A stretch of 64,000 bases of DNA, from positions 186,084 to 250,083 of the forward strand of contig NW_005200861.1 of assembly GCF_000372725.1 (NCBI RefSeq), given 5' to 3'. This document shows positions 1 through 10,692 of this stretch, piece after piece. The notes beneath the pieces are model-generated. The model worked only from the letters and a program-made list of their open reading frames with translations, was not told where the DNA came from and did no database searches. Position 1 is the stretch's first letter. Each line of letters begins with the position of its first letter. Origin of the DNA: Emiliania huxleyi CCMP1516 (lineage: Eukaryota; Haptophyta; Isochrysidales; Noelaerhabdaceae). The translations under genes were made by a program, and so were the position numbers.

Positions 1-300
1 AGGCGTCGGCGTCGCCGCAGAATGAGGATAGCGATTATTAAAAGAGCGATGAGGCAGACTGGTGGCAGAGGACGACCGGGGGGCAGGAGCGAGAACGACG
101 AGGGTGGGACGACCGCGTGGTGGCATGAAGGTTGCTGCGAGAATCGGCGAGGGACTGCGAAGAGAGATAGGAAGTGGAAGAGGGCAGACGCCCAAGGCGC
201 AAGGGTGGGCGAGACGGCTGGACGCACCGGCCGCGTGCTTGCTCGGATTACTTTTCACTCGAAGACATAGTAGTTTTTTGGTGTTACGGTGCCTACAAAA
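1..300 (+). mobile_element. Diverged, truncated copy of LINE-like family I
   Basis: From about 91 to 230 the sequence closely follows the 3' part of the family whose longest copy is at 62555-63932. It shares the stretch meaning roughly GGMKVAARIGEGLRREIG, followed by a PR(V)GDG-like end. Bases 1-90 look like a more diverged upstream part. Unlike the copies at 31.6, 41.3, 52.3 and 62.6 kb, it lacks the trailing block and the TTTC tail. No host gene is visible here; the helicase gene starts at 434. Confidence 0.6.
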
Positions 301-433
301 AATATCCGAGATCATATGGAGCTGACCACAGGGTTTGCGGCGATCACTGTCCTACCAGCGGAAACAGTGGGCCGCGGACACCCGTGAATGACCTTAACTT
401 CAGGCGCCGTTCCCGGCAGAGGAGACGGCCAAA

Positions 434-2820
434 ATGTCGTCTTCGTCTACACCTGCCATCGACCAGTTCCAGCGGTGCGTCGTGGACTTCCCGTCCGAGC
501 GCAGCCTCCTCGTCTGCGCCTGCGCCGGCTCTGGCAAATCCACTACGCTAGCTCTGCGGGTCAAGTCCTTGCTCGACGCTGGGATGCCGGCAAGCCGCGT
601 GCTTGTCCTCACCTTCTCCACCAAGAGTCGCGCCGATCTGCTGAGCAAGATCGAGCGTGCAGTCCCACCGCCTGCGGAACTTCCGGCGGTCAACACCTAC
701 CACGCACGCGCGCTCGCCTGCCTCCGCCAGGCCGGCTGCACGTCCACGGTCATGGAGCCGCGAGTCGCGCGCAAGGAGATGAAGGCTGTGCTTCTCGACC
801 TCGGACTGCTCAACGAGAGCCCGGGAGACGGGCGGCAGCAGTCGCGCAGTGCCGTCCGCGCCGCCCTCGCGGTTGTTGCCAAGGCCAAGGCAGGCAGCGG
901 CGGCGCGCTGAGCGCCGAGGAGAGAGATATCCTCAGAGCGTACAACTGTGCTCTGGCCGCCAAGGGCCTCATCGACTTTGACGACATGGTGCCGATGGCG
1001 ACCGAGGCGATCGATGCGGGCGCGTGCGCGATGCCGAATGGCAACTACCTTCATGTCTTGCTTGACGAGGCGCAGGACACCTCTGGATCGCAACTCGCCT
1101 TTCTGCAGCGGCTGGCCCCGCGCAGCTCCACCGTGGTCACTTGTGTGGGCGACGCCGACCAGTCGATTTACGGCTTTCGCGGCTCTCAACCCGACATGCT
1201 TACCCGTCTGACTGCCGCGTTTGGGTGTATGCCGCTCATCCTTCCCACCAACTACCGCTGCGCGTCCTCCATTCTCAACCTCGCCAAGAGCCTCATCGAG
1301 GGCTCGCCTCTGCGAGAGCATCTCCCGCTGCTCTCCGCCCCGCGCGCGGCCGCCGGCGAGGTCATGGTGATCCAAAAGGTCGACCGGCAGGCTGAGATTG
1401 AGGCGATTTGCCGCGAGGTGCTGGCCACGCAGGAGAGGTCAGAGGGCGGGCGAGAGGCCACGCACTCCATCGCGCTGCTCTGCCGGCTTCGCGTCGACTG
1501 CCTGGCGCTGCGGCGCGCGCTCAAGGAGTACGGCGTGGCGTGCGTGCAAGCCGAGAAGGGGGAGGACGGTGGCGGCGGCGTCGGCGGCGACGGCGGCGGA
1601 AGCACCGCCGCGACCGTCTCTCTCGCGTGGCTGCGGCTGGTCGTCGAGCCCAAGGACGACCTCTCCTTCCTGGCGTGCGTGGCGGCGCCGAGCCGCGCCG
1701 GCTTCGGAGGCGGCGAGGCGTCCCCTGGCATCCGGTACCTGCGCTCGCTCGCCGCGTCCAAGTCGAACGGCCAGCGCAGCGTCTGCCTCCTCGTCGCAGC
1801 GATCCACGCGGCGCGCAAGGGCTGGCCGCCGGCCGGCCCGAGCCGCCTCTCGAGGCCGCAGCAAGAGGCACTCTCGAGCTTCCTCCAAGACTACGAGGTG
1901 GGGGGGGCTGTGGGCTCCTGCCCCACGCGGCCCAGCTCGCGACATCCCCCTCTGTGTGTCCTCGCAGGCGCTGCGGGTGGCGGCCCTCGCCGCCGACGCG
2001 CCGCCGATCGACGTCCTCCTCGAGGCGCACGCGCGGCGGATCGGCCTCGAGGCGATGCTCGAGAAGGAACGAGTCACCCGCGCGTCGCAGCGCGCCGCCT
2101 TCACGGTGGCGTCGTCGACGTCGCACCGCGCCGCGGGGGCGCACGCCGGCTCAGACGAGTCGAGCGACGACGGCGAGAGCGCCGCGTCAAGCACGCGCCG
2201 CGCCGTCAGTCTGCAGCTCTCGCGTTTCCTCCGCACCGCCGAGCAGGTCGGCAGCGCCGCCTCTGCGCCCGGGCGCGGGGGAGGCGCGGGCCGCGTCGTG
2301 CCCGCCCTCGAGCGTCTCAAGAAATTCATCGATGACATGAACCTGGCGCTGTACGACCCGATGACGGCCCCCGGGCAGGGGCAGGGGCAGGCCGCTCCCT
2401 CGGGCCACGCCCCGCCCGTGGTTGTCACGACGATCCACCAGGCAAAGGGCATGGAGTGGGACCTTGTCTTTGCCTGCCATCTGGAGGAGGGCTCGCTGCC
2501 GCTCCTCCCCCGGCTCGAGCCACACTCGATGGAGTACGTGCAGCACTTCGAGGAGGAGCGCCGCCTCGCCTACGTCGCCTGCACGCGCGCGCGGCGCAAG
2601 CTCGTCGTCACTTTCTGCGAGGGCCCCTCCACCACAAAGGCGCGGCGCCGGCATGCCCACCGCCCTCCCTTTTCGCTGGGCGCCGGGCAGCCCCCACAGG
2701 CTCTCTCCAAGAACCCGCCGCTCTCTCCAGGAACCCCCTCGGCCGCCCCTTGCCGCACAGGACAAGCCGCCCTCGAAGCGGTCGCGCTTCCTGCCCCGGC
2801 AGCTGCCCGGCCTGCGCTGA
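434..2820 (+). CDS. UvrD/PcrA-type superfamily 1 DNA helicase (SRS2-like)
   Basis: Three exons, 434-1897, 1968-2639 and 2761-2820, join in frame to about 731 residues. Visible SF1A motifs, in order: Walker A (ACAGSGKSTT, near residue 32), motif Ia (LVLTFSTKSRADLL), Walker B (LLDEAQDT), motif III (GDADQSIYGFRGS), motif IV (NYRCASSIL), motif V (TTIHQAKGMEWDLVF) and motif VI (EERRLAYVACTRARRKL). The last short exon gives a PSKRSRFLPRQL end resembling the PSRFL tail common in this family. Such enzymes unwind DNA 3'-5' and clear recombination intermediates in the nucleus or organelles; no clear targeting peptide is seen. Intron 1 is GT-AG (70 nt). Intron 2 is inferred as GC-AG (AAG|GCGCGG, 121 nt). 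Without it the frame stays open to 2873 but loses the family-like tail. A low-complexity Ser/Asp insert follows exon 2's start. Confidence 0.88.
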
Positions 2821-3357
2821 GGCCCGAAGAGGCAGAGCGCTGCGCCCGTGGGGCAACGACTTGCATGGGTTGAGCCCCGTCGGCCATACACGGTCAGCCG
2901 TACGGGGAGGTACGGCCTTCGTGGTTTCTCGTCTCGAGAGGGCGCGCTGCCGTGAGGTCAGTCTGTGAGGAGGGTCGGGGGTGAGCTCGCACGATTCGAT
3001 CGCGCGAGGATCAGCCGCTCTGATCGCGTTTTGCGCACCGCGCCGGCTGAGGGGAGCTTCCAAGGGGCTGAGGGGAGCGCTTCCAAGACCCCCCGAGCCC
3101 CGTCAGCGTCACACCGGACACCGACTGCAAGACCCCGAGAAAACCGTCCGAGGCGCGAGGGCGTGGCCGGGTGCCCGTGGCGCGTGGCCGTGGCGCCGGC
3201 GCGCCGCGCGCGGCCGGCGGCGGGGGCTTATGAACTGGAGTGGTGTCCGTGTGCGCGGTGCTCTGGCGTTGGGGAGGTGCACATTTCCGCGTTATATATC
3301 AAACGACGAGAGACTCCGCCTCACACAGCGGGGGCCGCACTGGCACACCCGCGCCCC
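2821..3357. other. Convergent intergenic spacer
   Basis: This holds the 3' ends of the helicase (+) and eEF3 (-) genes. There is no convincing ORF, and overlapping open frames here are GC-driven. A short imperfect duplication (gctgaggggagc...) occurs near 3045-3080. Confidence 0.5.
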
Positions 3358-4907
3358 TCAGCGCGCCTTTGCGTCGCGAAGCTGTTCGACGGTGACGCTG
3401 CCACCCGCGACGACCCACCGCTCGTTGGAGATCTCCTTGACAAAATCCTCGTTGTGCGAGACGGTGACGACGGCGCCCTTGAAGCCCTTGAGCGCCTGCG
3501 TGAGCGCGGCGAGCGTGTCGTTGTCGAGGTAGTTGGTCGGCTCGTCGAGGGCGATGAGGTGCGGCTTCGACCAAAAGGCGGCGCAGATGACGAGCCGCTG
3601 CCGCTGCCCGCCCGAGAGCTGCTTGATCTTGCCGTGCGCGAGGTCCGAGCCCAGCCCAAAGTCGTCGAGGTGCTCGAGGATCTCGGCCGAGGTGATCGGC
3701 CGCACCGCGAGCCCGGACTCGAGCGCCTGCACCTTGAGGTCGTAGTTTTTGACCATCTTGAGCACGTACCTGCGCGGTGCAGGGCGCCGCTCGTCGGCGT
3801 GTCGCGGCATCGGCGGGTCGGAGGGGTGCAGGAGGGCGGCGGCAAGCCGGGTGCGGGGCGGAGGGGCGCGGCTCACGGCTTGAACTGGGTCTCAATCTCC
3901 TCGAGGGGGTACCACTGCGTCGCCTCGCCCTTGCGGCCCGGCTTGACCACCTCGTACCAGACCTGCTTGCCGCGCTTCTGCCGGCCGACGACGTCCTTGA
4001 CGGCGCCCGTCTGGTCGCGGATCGCCTTCTCGTCGTCGGTGAGGGCCAGCGTCTTGAGCTTGGACAGCTCGACGTCGAGGCCCTGCCGGAAGCGCTCCTG
4101 GATGTAGGCGATCGGCGTCTGCTGCAGGTACTCCTCGAGGTGGTGGAGCGAGTGCTGCGCGATGTAGGCGAGGCGCAGGTTGTGGTGCTTCCACACCTCG
4201 CCCACGCCCTCCGTCGGCTCGAGGTCGCCGATCAGCAGCTTGAGTAGCGTCGTCTTGCCCGCGCCGTTTGCGCCGAGCATGACGACGCGCGAGCCGAGCG
4301 TCACGGTGACGCTCGCGGACGTGATGATGGCGCGCTCGCTCCCCTCGTACGTAAAGTGGATGTCCTTCATCGTCATCACCGGCTTGCGGTAGGTGCGGAT
4401 CCCCTCCGGCTTGCCCGGGTCGGGGAAGCGGATCGGCAGGATCGAGCCCGACGCGACGAGCTGCTCGACGTTGGACAGGGTGGAGAGGGCGGAGCCGGTG
4501 CCGCTCTCCGAGCCGCCCTCGTCGGACGGCTCGGCGCCGTCTCCCCACGGGATGAGCCGGCCCGTCCTCGGGTCGACGTACCTGTTCACAGCCAGAGGTG
4601 TGAAGAGACGCTGTTCACAGCTCGAGGCCCGTCCTCGGGTCGACGTACCCCGTCCCGTCGTCCGCCGCGCCGGTGGCCTTCCCGCTGGCGGGCAGGCCGG
4701 CCGCAATCTCGGGCCGGAGCTGCTGGAACTGGCGGAATGTCATCGGGTAGTAGACGAAGCGGCACGGCTTGCCGGCGTGTCCGCCGTTGTCGTAGTGGGT
4801 GATGTCGGTGCACACCTCGTCGATGAAGGCGTAGTCGTGCGAGACGATGGCCATCGTCACGCCGGTGAGGGAGAGAAGGTGCGACTTGAGCCACTCGACC
4901 GCCTTGC

Positions 4908-4943
<36 letters not shown>

Positions 4944-7900
4944 GCTCGGGCGCGTGCAGAATCGAGATGGCGACGCTGAGCTTCATCTTCCAGCCGCCGG
5001 ACAGGTTGTTGACCTCGCTCGCGCGGAGCTCGTCGGTGAAGCCGACCTCCGCGAGCACGCCCTCGATGCGCACAGCGGCGTCCGCGAGCCCGGCGGGCGC
5101 CTGCGGCGGGGGCGAGGCGAGAAGGGGCGGGAGGGATGAGGACGGCCGGGGCGGAGAGGGGAGGGCGGGGTGAGTGGATGGCCGGTCGCCTTTTGCATGC
5201 AAAAGGCGACGACGTCGACGCCGTCCTCGCAGACCACCTCGTGTCGGATGTAGTGCACGTTTAGGCCGGGCGGGAAGCCGCGGATGTCGCCCGCCGAGAG
5301 CCGGTTGAGCAGCGTGGTCTTGCCGACGCCGTTCTGGCCGATGAGGCCGTACCGGTGGCCGCGCTGGAAGCGGATGTCGGCCTTCTTGAGGAGGACGCGG
5401 CCGGCAAAGGCGAGGATGCAGTTCTGCACGTCGACGAGGTAGTCCTTGCCGTCGGAGGAGGTGAGCACCTGCTGGGCGCGGAGCGGCAGCTGCTCGACGA
5501 ACGCCTCCACCGCAGCCTCGCAGACGGGAGGAAGCTTCTCGGCCAGGCTCGTCGCGCCGACTGCGACGGCGAGGGGGACGAGCTCCGCCGCGAGCCGCTG
5601 CGGCGCCTCGGCGAGCAGCGAAGTCGACAGCTTGCCCGCGAAGAGCCGCTCGAGCAGCGACGTGCCGAGCGAGCCCATGTGAGCAGCAACCTCGGGCGGC
5701 GTGGTCGCCGCGCCGAGCGCGTCGGCGAGCCGCGTGCGCAGCAGCTCGCTCACGACGTCGCGGCCCTTTCGCGCGGACGCCTGCAGCTCGCCAACCCCCT
5801 CGAGCAGCTTGTCGCGCGCCGTGGCCGCCTCGGCGCGCACGGCGGGCGACGAGTGCTCGAGCGCCATTTCGAGCGCCGGGTTGAGCTCGGGAAGGAAGGG
5901 CGCGAGCTCGGCGCCGTTGACGATGAGGGCGCACCTGAGGGGCGGCGGGGCGGAGGGCGGAGGGCGGCGTATACACATATATAGTCACGGGGGACGGAGG
6001 GCGGAGGGCGGCGTCACGGGGGGCGTCTCGCGCGGCGTGGCGTTCTGGTGGCGGGCAGCGCGCGGGGTTGCGGGCGGCGGAAGGGGGCGGCGGCCGCAGT
6101 CAGACTGACGTGCAAAATGGTCAATCCGCATCCCCAAAGAGGCTCGGACTGGGGCGACAACATCGGTCATCACTCTGCTGGCGGGGCGGCGGCGGCGGGC
6201 GGGCGAGGGTGGGAAGGGGGCGGCGCGCACATGTTTCCGGCGCAAGTGGCTGCCTTCTTGACGAGCTCGTACGTCTCCGACCTGCGGGGAGGGGGTGAGG
6301 GCCACGTCATGGGGCGAGGGGCGGGGGCGCGTGAGGGGCGGAGCCAGGGAACGCACCGGAGTCCGCGCAGCAGGATGGGCATCAGAAAGGCGAGCGAGGT
6401 GCCTAGTCCACCCACCGATTCCCTTCACCCACCATTCCCTTCACCCATCCGTCCCTTCCGCAGGCAGCAGGACAGGCAGCAGAGAGAGGCGAGCGGAGGA
6501 GGCGTCCATCGCTTTGGCGGAAGGTCTGGCTGTCAGAGGCTCGTCTCGGGTGGTCTCGGGTGATGTCGCACCGTCCATCGCGTTGACGAAGGTCTGGCTC
6601 AGGATCTCGTCCACCGCCTCGAGAGTGAAGCTCGGCTCTCGCAGCGCGCGCACGATCATCGCCTTGAGCGACTGCGTCTCCGGGTTGTCGACGCAGGAGA
6701 GCATGGTCGGGATCACCTGAGGAGCAAGGAGGTGTCTAGGAAGTGTCTAGGAAGTGTCTAGGAAGTGTCGGGATCACCTGAGGAGCAGCTCGTTACTCGC
6801 ACCGGACGCCGTCTCGTCTCGTCTCGTCTCGTGGGCTCGCCTCGGACGCCGCCGACTGCACCTTAGCGTTCGAGTCGTTGAGGCACTCGATCACCGCGGG
6901 GACGCACTCCGGCATGCAGGCGCCGAGCGGTCCCGGCGCGCGGGCGGCGAGGCGGCCAACCTGGAGAGCGCACGCACGCGGCTTGAGGCTGCGCCTCGCG
7001 GGGCTGCGGGAGCCACGAGTGCAGCGGGACACGGCTTGAAGAGGTGCGAGGAGTCTCCTCGACGGGTGTGAGCGTCTCCGCATGTGAACAGGTCCCGAAC
7101 CCGTACTGTGACCCGGTAGCATCTGTTTCCGCATCTGGGGTCTGCAGCACCGTGCGCAAGCAAACCTCCTTGACGTGCCACGAGACCGTCCGCATCCCGT
7201 GGTAGAGCGCCTATCGACAAGCCGCCGGGCGAGCTGCAGGACAAGACTCCTCCCGCTCCCACGCCGCCCGAGGCTCGCGGCTCTGCCGGCATGGCCGCAG
7301 GCACCGCGAGCGGGTCGAGGCACGACACGACCGTCTCGAGCGTGCGCACGGCGGCCTCGCCGACCTTGCGGTCGCGGTCGCCGACCAGGGCGACGATCTG
7401 AGGCAGCTGCGGCAGCGCGAGCGGCTCGAACGCGAAGCCGAGCCGCTCCGACATGCCTGCGAGCGGAGGGAGGGGCAGCGGGGGTGAGGAGTGCGCGACG
7501 CCTCGCCTCGTCTCTTCTCGCGCCTCTCCGCCGCTCTCGGCCGCGCCGTTAAGGCAGAGGACGGCCGCCTCGCGGGCGTGCGGCGCGGAGCGGTCCTCGG
7601 CCGACTCGTGCGCCGCATTCATCAGCCGCGGCACCGCTCGTGTCGCGTGGAGCGGCACCGGACCGAGCCCCGAAGCGCAGGCGCTCACGTAGATGGCAGC
7701 CGCCGTCGCCGCCGAGGCGGAGGCTGCGCTAGCCGCCTCGGCGAGGAAGCGCTCGAGCGCCTCGACGGAGGGCGCCTCGGGCAGCTCGAACCCGCTCTCC
7801 TCGCTCGCCGCGCCCCCCTTGCCCGCCGCCGCCGCCGCCCGCACCGCCTGCGCCGTAGCCTCGTGCGAGCCCGACACCAGGCGGGAGAGCAGCTGGCGCA

Positions 7901-8321
7901 TCGCGACGCGGCTGGCCTCGGCCTCGCGCGCGGCGGCGGCGGCGGCGGCCTTCTTGCTCGCCGCCGCCGCCGCCGCCCGCGCTTCCTCCTTGGAGGCCGC
8001 CGCCGCAGCCTCCTCCTTGCTCGCAGCAGCCGCTGCAGCCGCAGCCTGCTCGCCGGCGGCGGCGGCGGACGCGGAGGCCTCCGCGTCCGCCGGCTCGTCC
8101 GCCGGCTTGGGCTTCTCCTTCTTCTTCTTCGGCTTGTCGCCCGCCGCCAGCGCGGCTGCCTTCTTCCGCCGCTTCTCCTCCGCCTCCTTTGCCGCGAGCG
8201 CCTCCTTTTGCTTCTTGGTGAGCACCTTGACGGGAGGCTTGTCCGTGTTCGCCTTGACCGGCGCGACAGGCGCGCCGGCGGACGAGATTCCCAGGGTGCC
8301 GAGTGCCCTGTCGAGGTCCAT
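3358..8321 (-). CDS. Translation elongation factor 3 (eEF3), ABC-F ATPase
   Basis: Eleven exons join in frame to about 1226 residues: 8321-7547, 7456-7287, 7210-7151, 6960-6841, 6716-6572, 6402-6357, 6281-6231, 5934-5190, 5100-4649, 4581-3877 and 3769-3358. eEF3 is a cytosolic ribosome-bound ATPase that helps release deacyl-tRNA from the E site. An N-terminal Lys/Ala/Glu-rich extension of about 190 residues precedes HEAT repeats (CMPECVPAVIECLNDSN; LAFLMPILLRGL; LAPFLPELNPALEMAL). ABC1 has GQNGVGKTTLL, LSGGWKMKL and LLLDEPTNHLD. ABC2 has GANGAGKTTLL, LSGGQRQRL and LIALDEPTNYLD, with an inserted chromodomain-like stretch (GKQVWYEVVKPG...WYPLEEIE) as in fungal eEF3. Four of ten introns are GC-AG. 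The protein is longer than yeast eEF3 (1044 residues) because of the N-terminal extension. Very small exons (46, 51 and 60 nt) make the middle joins the least certain, though frame and HEAT alignment agree. Confidence 0.92.
4559..4649. repeat. 24-bp direct repeat bounding a 67-nt eEF3 intron
   Basis: Bases 4559-4582 and 4626-4649 are identical and 67 bp apart. On the coding strand each copy begins at the splice junction with GGTACGTCGACCC. The upstream copy supplies a GTACGT donor and the downstream copy is the real exon start after an ACAG acceptor, so the intron length equals the repeat spacing. The intervening DNA contains GCTGTGAACAG twice. Confidence 0.9.
6708..6787. repeat. Duplicated acceptor junction plus 11-bp repeats in an eEF3 intron
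   Basis: The 19-bp block at 6708-6726, which spans the acceptor of exon 5 (CTCAG|GTGATCCC on the coding strand), recurs exactly at 6769-6787. Between the copies lie three tandem units of agtgtctagga. The same 11-bp unit, in reverse, occurs in an intron of the F-box/RCC1 gene near 35558-35595. Confidence 0.9.
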
Positions 8322-8999
8322 CCCGCCAGAGTTGCTGTGGTTTCACTCCGCTGGCTGGCGCGTATCCTCCGAGGACACAACAGATTTCTCCTTTCTTTTT
8401 TTTTGAGCTACACTTCTTTCTTTTTGAGAGCGCCTTCGTTGTTAATAACAATACAGACGGATGGTCACTCGCTGTAGCCACATGACACGCACACACCCGC
8501 ACCGCACCGCACCCCGCACCCGCGCGCGCCCCCGCCTCGCCTAGGTGGGAAGGAGATGGGAGGAAGGATGGAACAGCCCGAGGAATAAATAAGCGGAACA
8601 AAACACGTATGGGAGGTTGAAGTCGTGCACCACGCTGCCCGGCGTTTCTCACTTTCCGGGACAGCCCCGCCCTTGTGAGGCAGGAAAGTGGCGGCTACCC
8701 CGTACGCACCTGTGCGCGATCGCGTAATTATGATCGGTGTGAAAACAGCATAGTAGGTGTGTATATAGTAAGTAGTACATGCCCCTGTGTGCTCAGGCAG
8801 TCCTCTAGTGTGTCTGGACTTGGCCTGAGCAAATAGTAGCGTTTGGGGCGTGAATTTAGCCGAAGTGGACCTTGCCCAGCAAGGTCCACAGAGGCTAAGT
8901 TGTACGGGATGTGCTGACTGCTGGGTGCATTCATGCAACTTTTTTAAATCAAAATCGGCGGCTCCACCAATCGTGGCCGGCGGACTTATCCCCCTTTCC
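8322..8999. other. Divergent intergenic region (eEF3 and secreted protein gene)
   Basis: This is the likely shared upstream region of the eEF3 gene (-) and the 9000 gene (+). It contains T-rich runs at 8388-8430, a GC-rich cac/cgc stretch at 8485-8540, and an AT-richer segment at 8720-8960. No gene or clear promoter motif can be called. Confidence 0.4.
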
Positions 9000-10061
9000 A
9001 TGCTGCTGAAGTTGGCCCCGCTTCTGGTCGCGCTGCCGGCGTCTGCCCTGCCGGTGCTCCGCCCCACCACAATCACTCACTCAGGCAGGCTGAGCCTCAC
9101 ACGCGCAGACCGGCGTGCGCAGGCGGAAACCGTCCACGACATCAACCCGACCGCTCGCAGCACCACATTTGCGCCCAAGCCCAACCCTCCCGTGCCCGAC
9201 GTGGTCGACGACCCCGCCTGGCTGATTGCCACTTCTGGCTTCTGTTCGAATCTCAATGTCGTGATGAAGGAGCGCGACGTCGAGGCGAGCGAGACGGAGG
9301 GCGATACGGCGGCGCACTTCATGGCCGACATCGAGTTCAACTACTACCCGCAGGCGGCGGTCAAGTTCACCGACTTCCCGCACCACCTCGCGAAGACCAT
9401 CGAGGGCGACGCAGCAGAGGCGGACGCGCTGGTCTCGAGCGCGTGGGATCACAAGAACATCGCGTTGCTCGAGCCGACGTCGACGTGCAGCTCTGACCAA
9501 CAGGCCGACCAAGCGTGGGGCATCTCCGTCTTCAAGGTGGAGGAGCACCGCCACTGCATGGACGGCGAGACCGCGTGGGAGGGGCATCCCTGCGTCCACT
9601 ACTCCGGCTACGTCTCGGCAGCTACGTCCAACTTTGTCAACGTGAACGAGGGGCGATTTGTCTGCCAGCTGTTCGTCGATTCGATTGTGGATGAGGCGAT
9701 CGAAGCGGGTGTCTATGTCGCGCTTGCAGCTCTCATCGAGCCTCACAAGACGTGTGATTTGTGGAACCTTGGGCCTTGCGTGACAGACGGGAAGAACAAA
9801 ATGAAGGACGTCATTCGCAAGTTGCAGCATGAGGTTCGCCAGCTTCCTACCTGCGACAAACGTGGCGAAGGCCTAGTCAAGTCCGTGATGGATTTGGTGT
9901 GTTCCGTCGACTCTGTTTTGGACCAGTGGAAAAATGCCGTGTGCGATGTGTGCCACTCGTATTGCGATCGCGAGGCGCGCGAAGGGGGCAAATCGGCCCG
10001 CTGCGGCACCGCTGGCAACGCCTTCGAGAGGGAGTTGCTCGACTGCCACATCGGGTGCTAG
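9000..10061 (+). CDS. Secreted Cys-rich protein of unknown family
   Basis: A single open frame of 353 residues. I chose the ATG at 9000 because it gives a typical signal peptide (MLLKLAPLLVALPASALP); the frame extends upstream without a better start. The mature part has no motif I recognise. It is fairly acidic in the first half (ADIEFNYYPQAAVKF, DFPHHLAKTIEGDAAEAD). It becomes cysteine-rich toward the end, with spaced Cys in CSSDQQ, HRHCMDG, HPCVHY, KTCDLWNLGPC and a final VCDVCHSYC...RCGTAGN...LDCHIGC. This suggests a disulfide-bonded extracellular or lumenal protein. Codon bias matches the neighbouring real genes, and the frame is intact over about 1 kb, which argues for a true gene. An inverted-repeat element lies 14 bp after its stop. 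Confidence 0.7.
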   Translation: MLLKLAPLLVALPASALPVLRPTTITHSGRLSLTRADRRAQAETVHDINPTARSTTFAPKPNPPVPDVVDDPAWLIATSGFCSNLNVVMKERDVEASETEGDTAAHFMADIEFNYYPQAAVKFTDFPHHLAKTIEGDAAEADALVSSAWDHKNIALLEPTSTCSSDQQADQAWGISVFKVEEHRHCMDGETAWEGHPCVHYSGYVSAATSNFVNVNEGRFVCQLFVDSIVDEAIEAGVYVALAALIEPHKTCDLWNLGPCVTDGKNKMKDVIRKLQHEVRQLPTCDKRGEGLVKSVMDLVCSVDSVLDQWKNAVCDVCHSYCDREAREGGKSARCGTAGNAFERELLDCHIGC

Positions 10062-10074
10062 AACGATACTCGAG

Positions 10075-10512
10075 TACAGTTCCGGACGGGCATTAAGAAC
10101 TGCGGCGCTCGTAGCCCAGGCTCAGGTTCTTAGCTATGTCGAAGGCAGGCCGGCACGCGAGCCTCAGGTTCTTAGGGGGGGGGGGGGGGGGTCATACGAC
10201 CGTTGCACGTGCTCTCTCTCGACGACTACGGGCACAACGAGGTGCCCAACGCGTGGGTCTTGCTGGAGGCTGTGTAGGATAGATAGGCCGATAGGCCAGG
10301 ACAGGGTAGTCCTGCCTACGCACGCGCTGCGCATCAGCGTGTGCTGTAGATGCGCATCAGCGTGTGCTGTACCGGGTCGTGGGTTCGAGATGGGTGTCCG
10401 ACCTAGCCTTAGCCCAGGCTCAGGTTCTTAGCTAGATTGGCGACAATCCGCCAAAATGTAAGCCTCAGGTTCTTAATGGGGGGGGGGTTCTTAATGCCCG
10501 TCCGGAACTGTA
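10075..10512. mobile_element. Small TIR element (MITE-like, TA-flanked, Tc1/mariner-type ends)
   Basis: Bases 10075-10100 and 10487-10512 are perfect 26-bp inverted repeats. Read inward each starts TA then CAGTTCCGGACGGGC, so the insert can be read as a 24-bp TIR starting CAGT flanked by a TA duplication, as in Tc1/mariner-type elements. The 438-bp body has no ORF. It carries three or four copies of ctcaggttctta, two of them inside a longer direct repeat (gcccaggctcaggttcttag at about 10116 and 10412), and two G-runs. A B-box-like gggttcgag at 10381 is too weak to call a tRNA. Confidence 0.8.
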
Positions 10513-10692
10513 ACTCAATCCTCCACCCAGTTCAATACCTCCGCCCAGCTCAACACCTCCCACCCAGCTCAATACCTCCACCCAGCTCAATACCTCCACC
10601 CAGCTCACCCAGCTCAATACCTCCACCCAGCTCAAGACCTCCACCCAGTCAAGACCTCCACTCAGCTCAATACCTCCACCCAGCTCAATACT
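10513..10692 (+). repeat. 18-bp minisatellite (cagctcaatacctccacc)
   Basis: Imperfect tandem units of ctcaatacctccacccag with single-base and 6-bp variants. The same core begins every 91-bp satellite unit on the far side of the N gap, so the two arrays are probably related or continuous. Confidence 0.85.

Noticed and set aside
4615..5988. Alternative single long frames in the eEF3 region
   Set aside because: GC-rich shadow frames; only the spliced exon set preserves Walker, signature and HEAT motifs.
10370..10400. Possible tRNA or SINE promoter (gggttcgag B-box-like)
   Set aside because: No A box at the right distance, no cloverleaf and no acceptor stem; it lies inside the TIR element.
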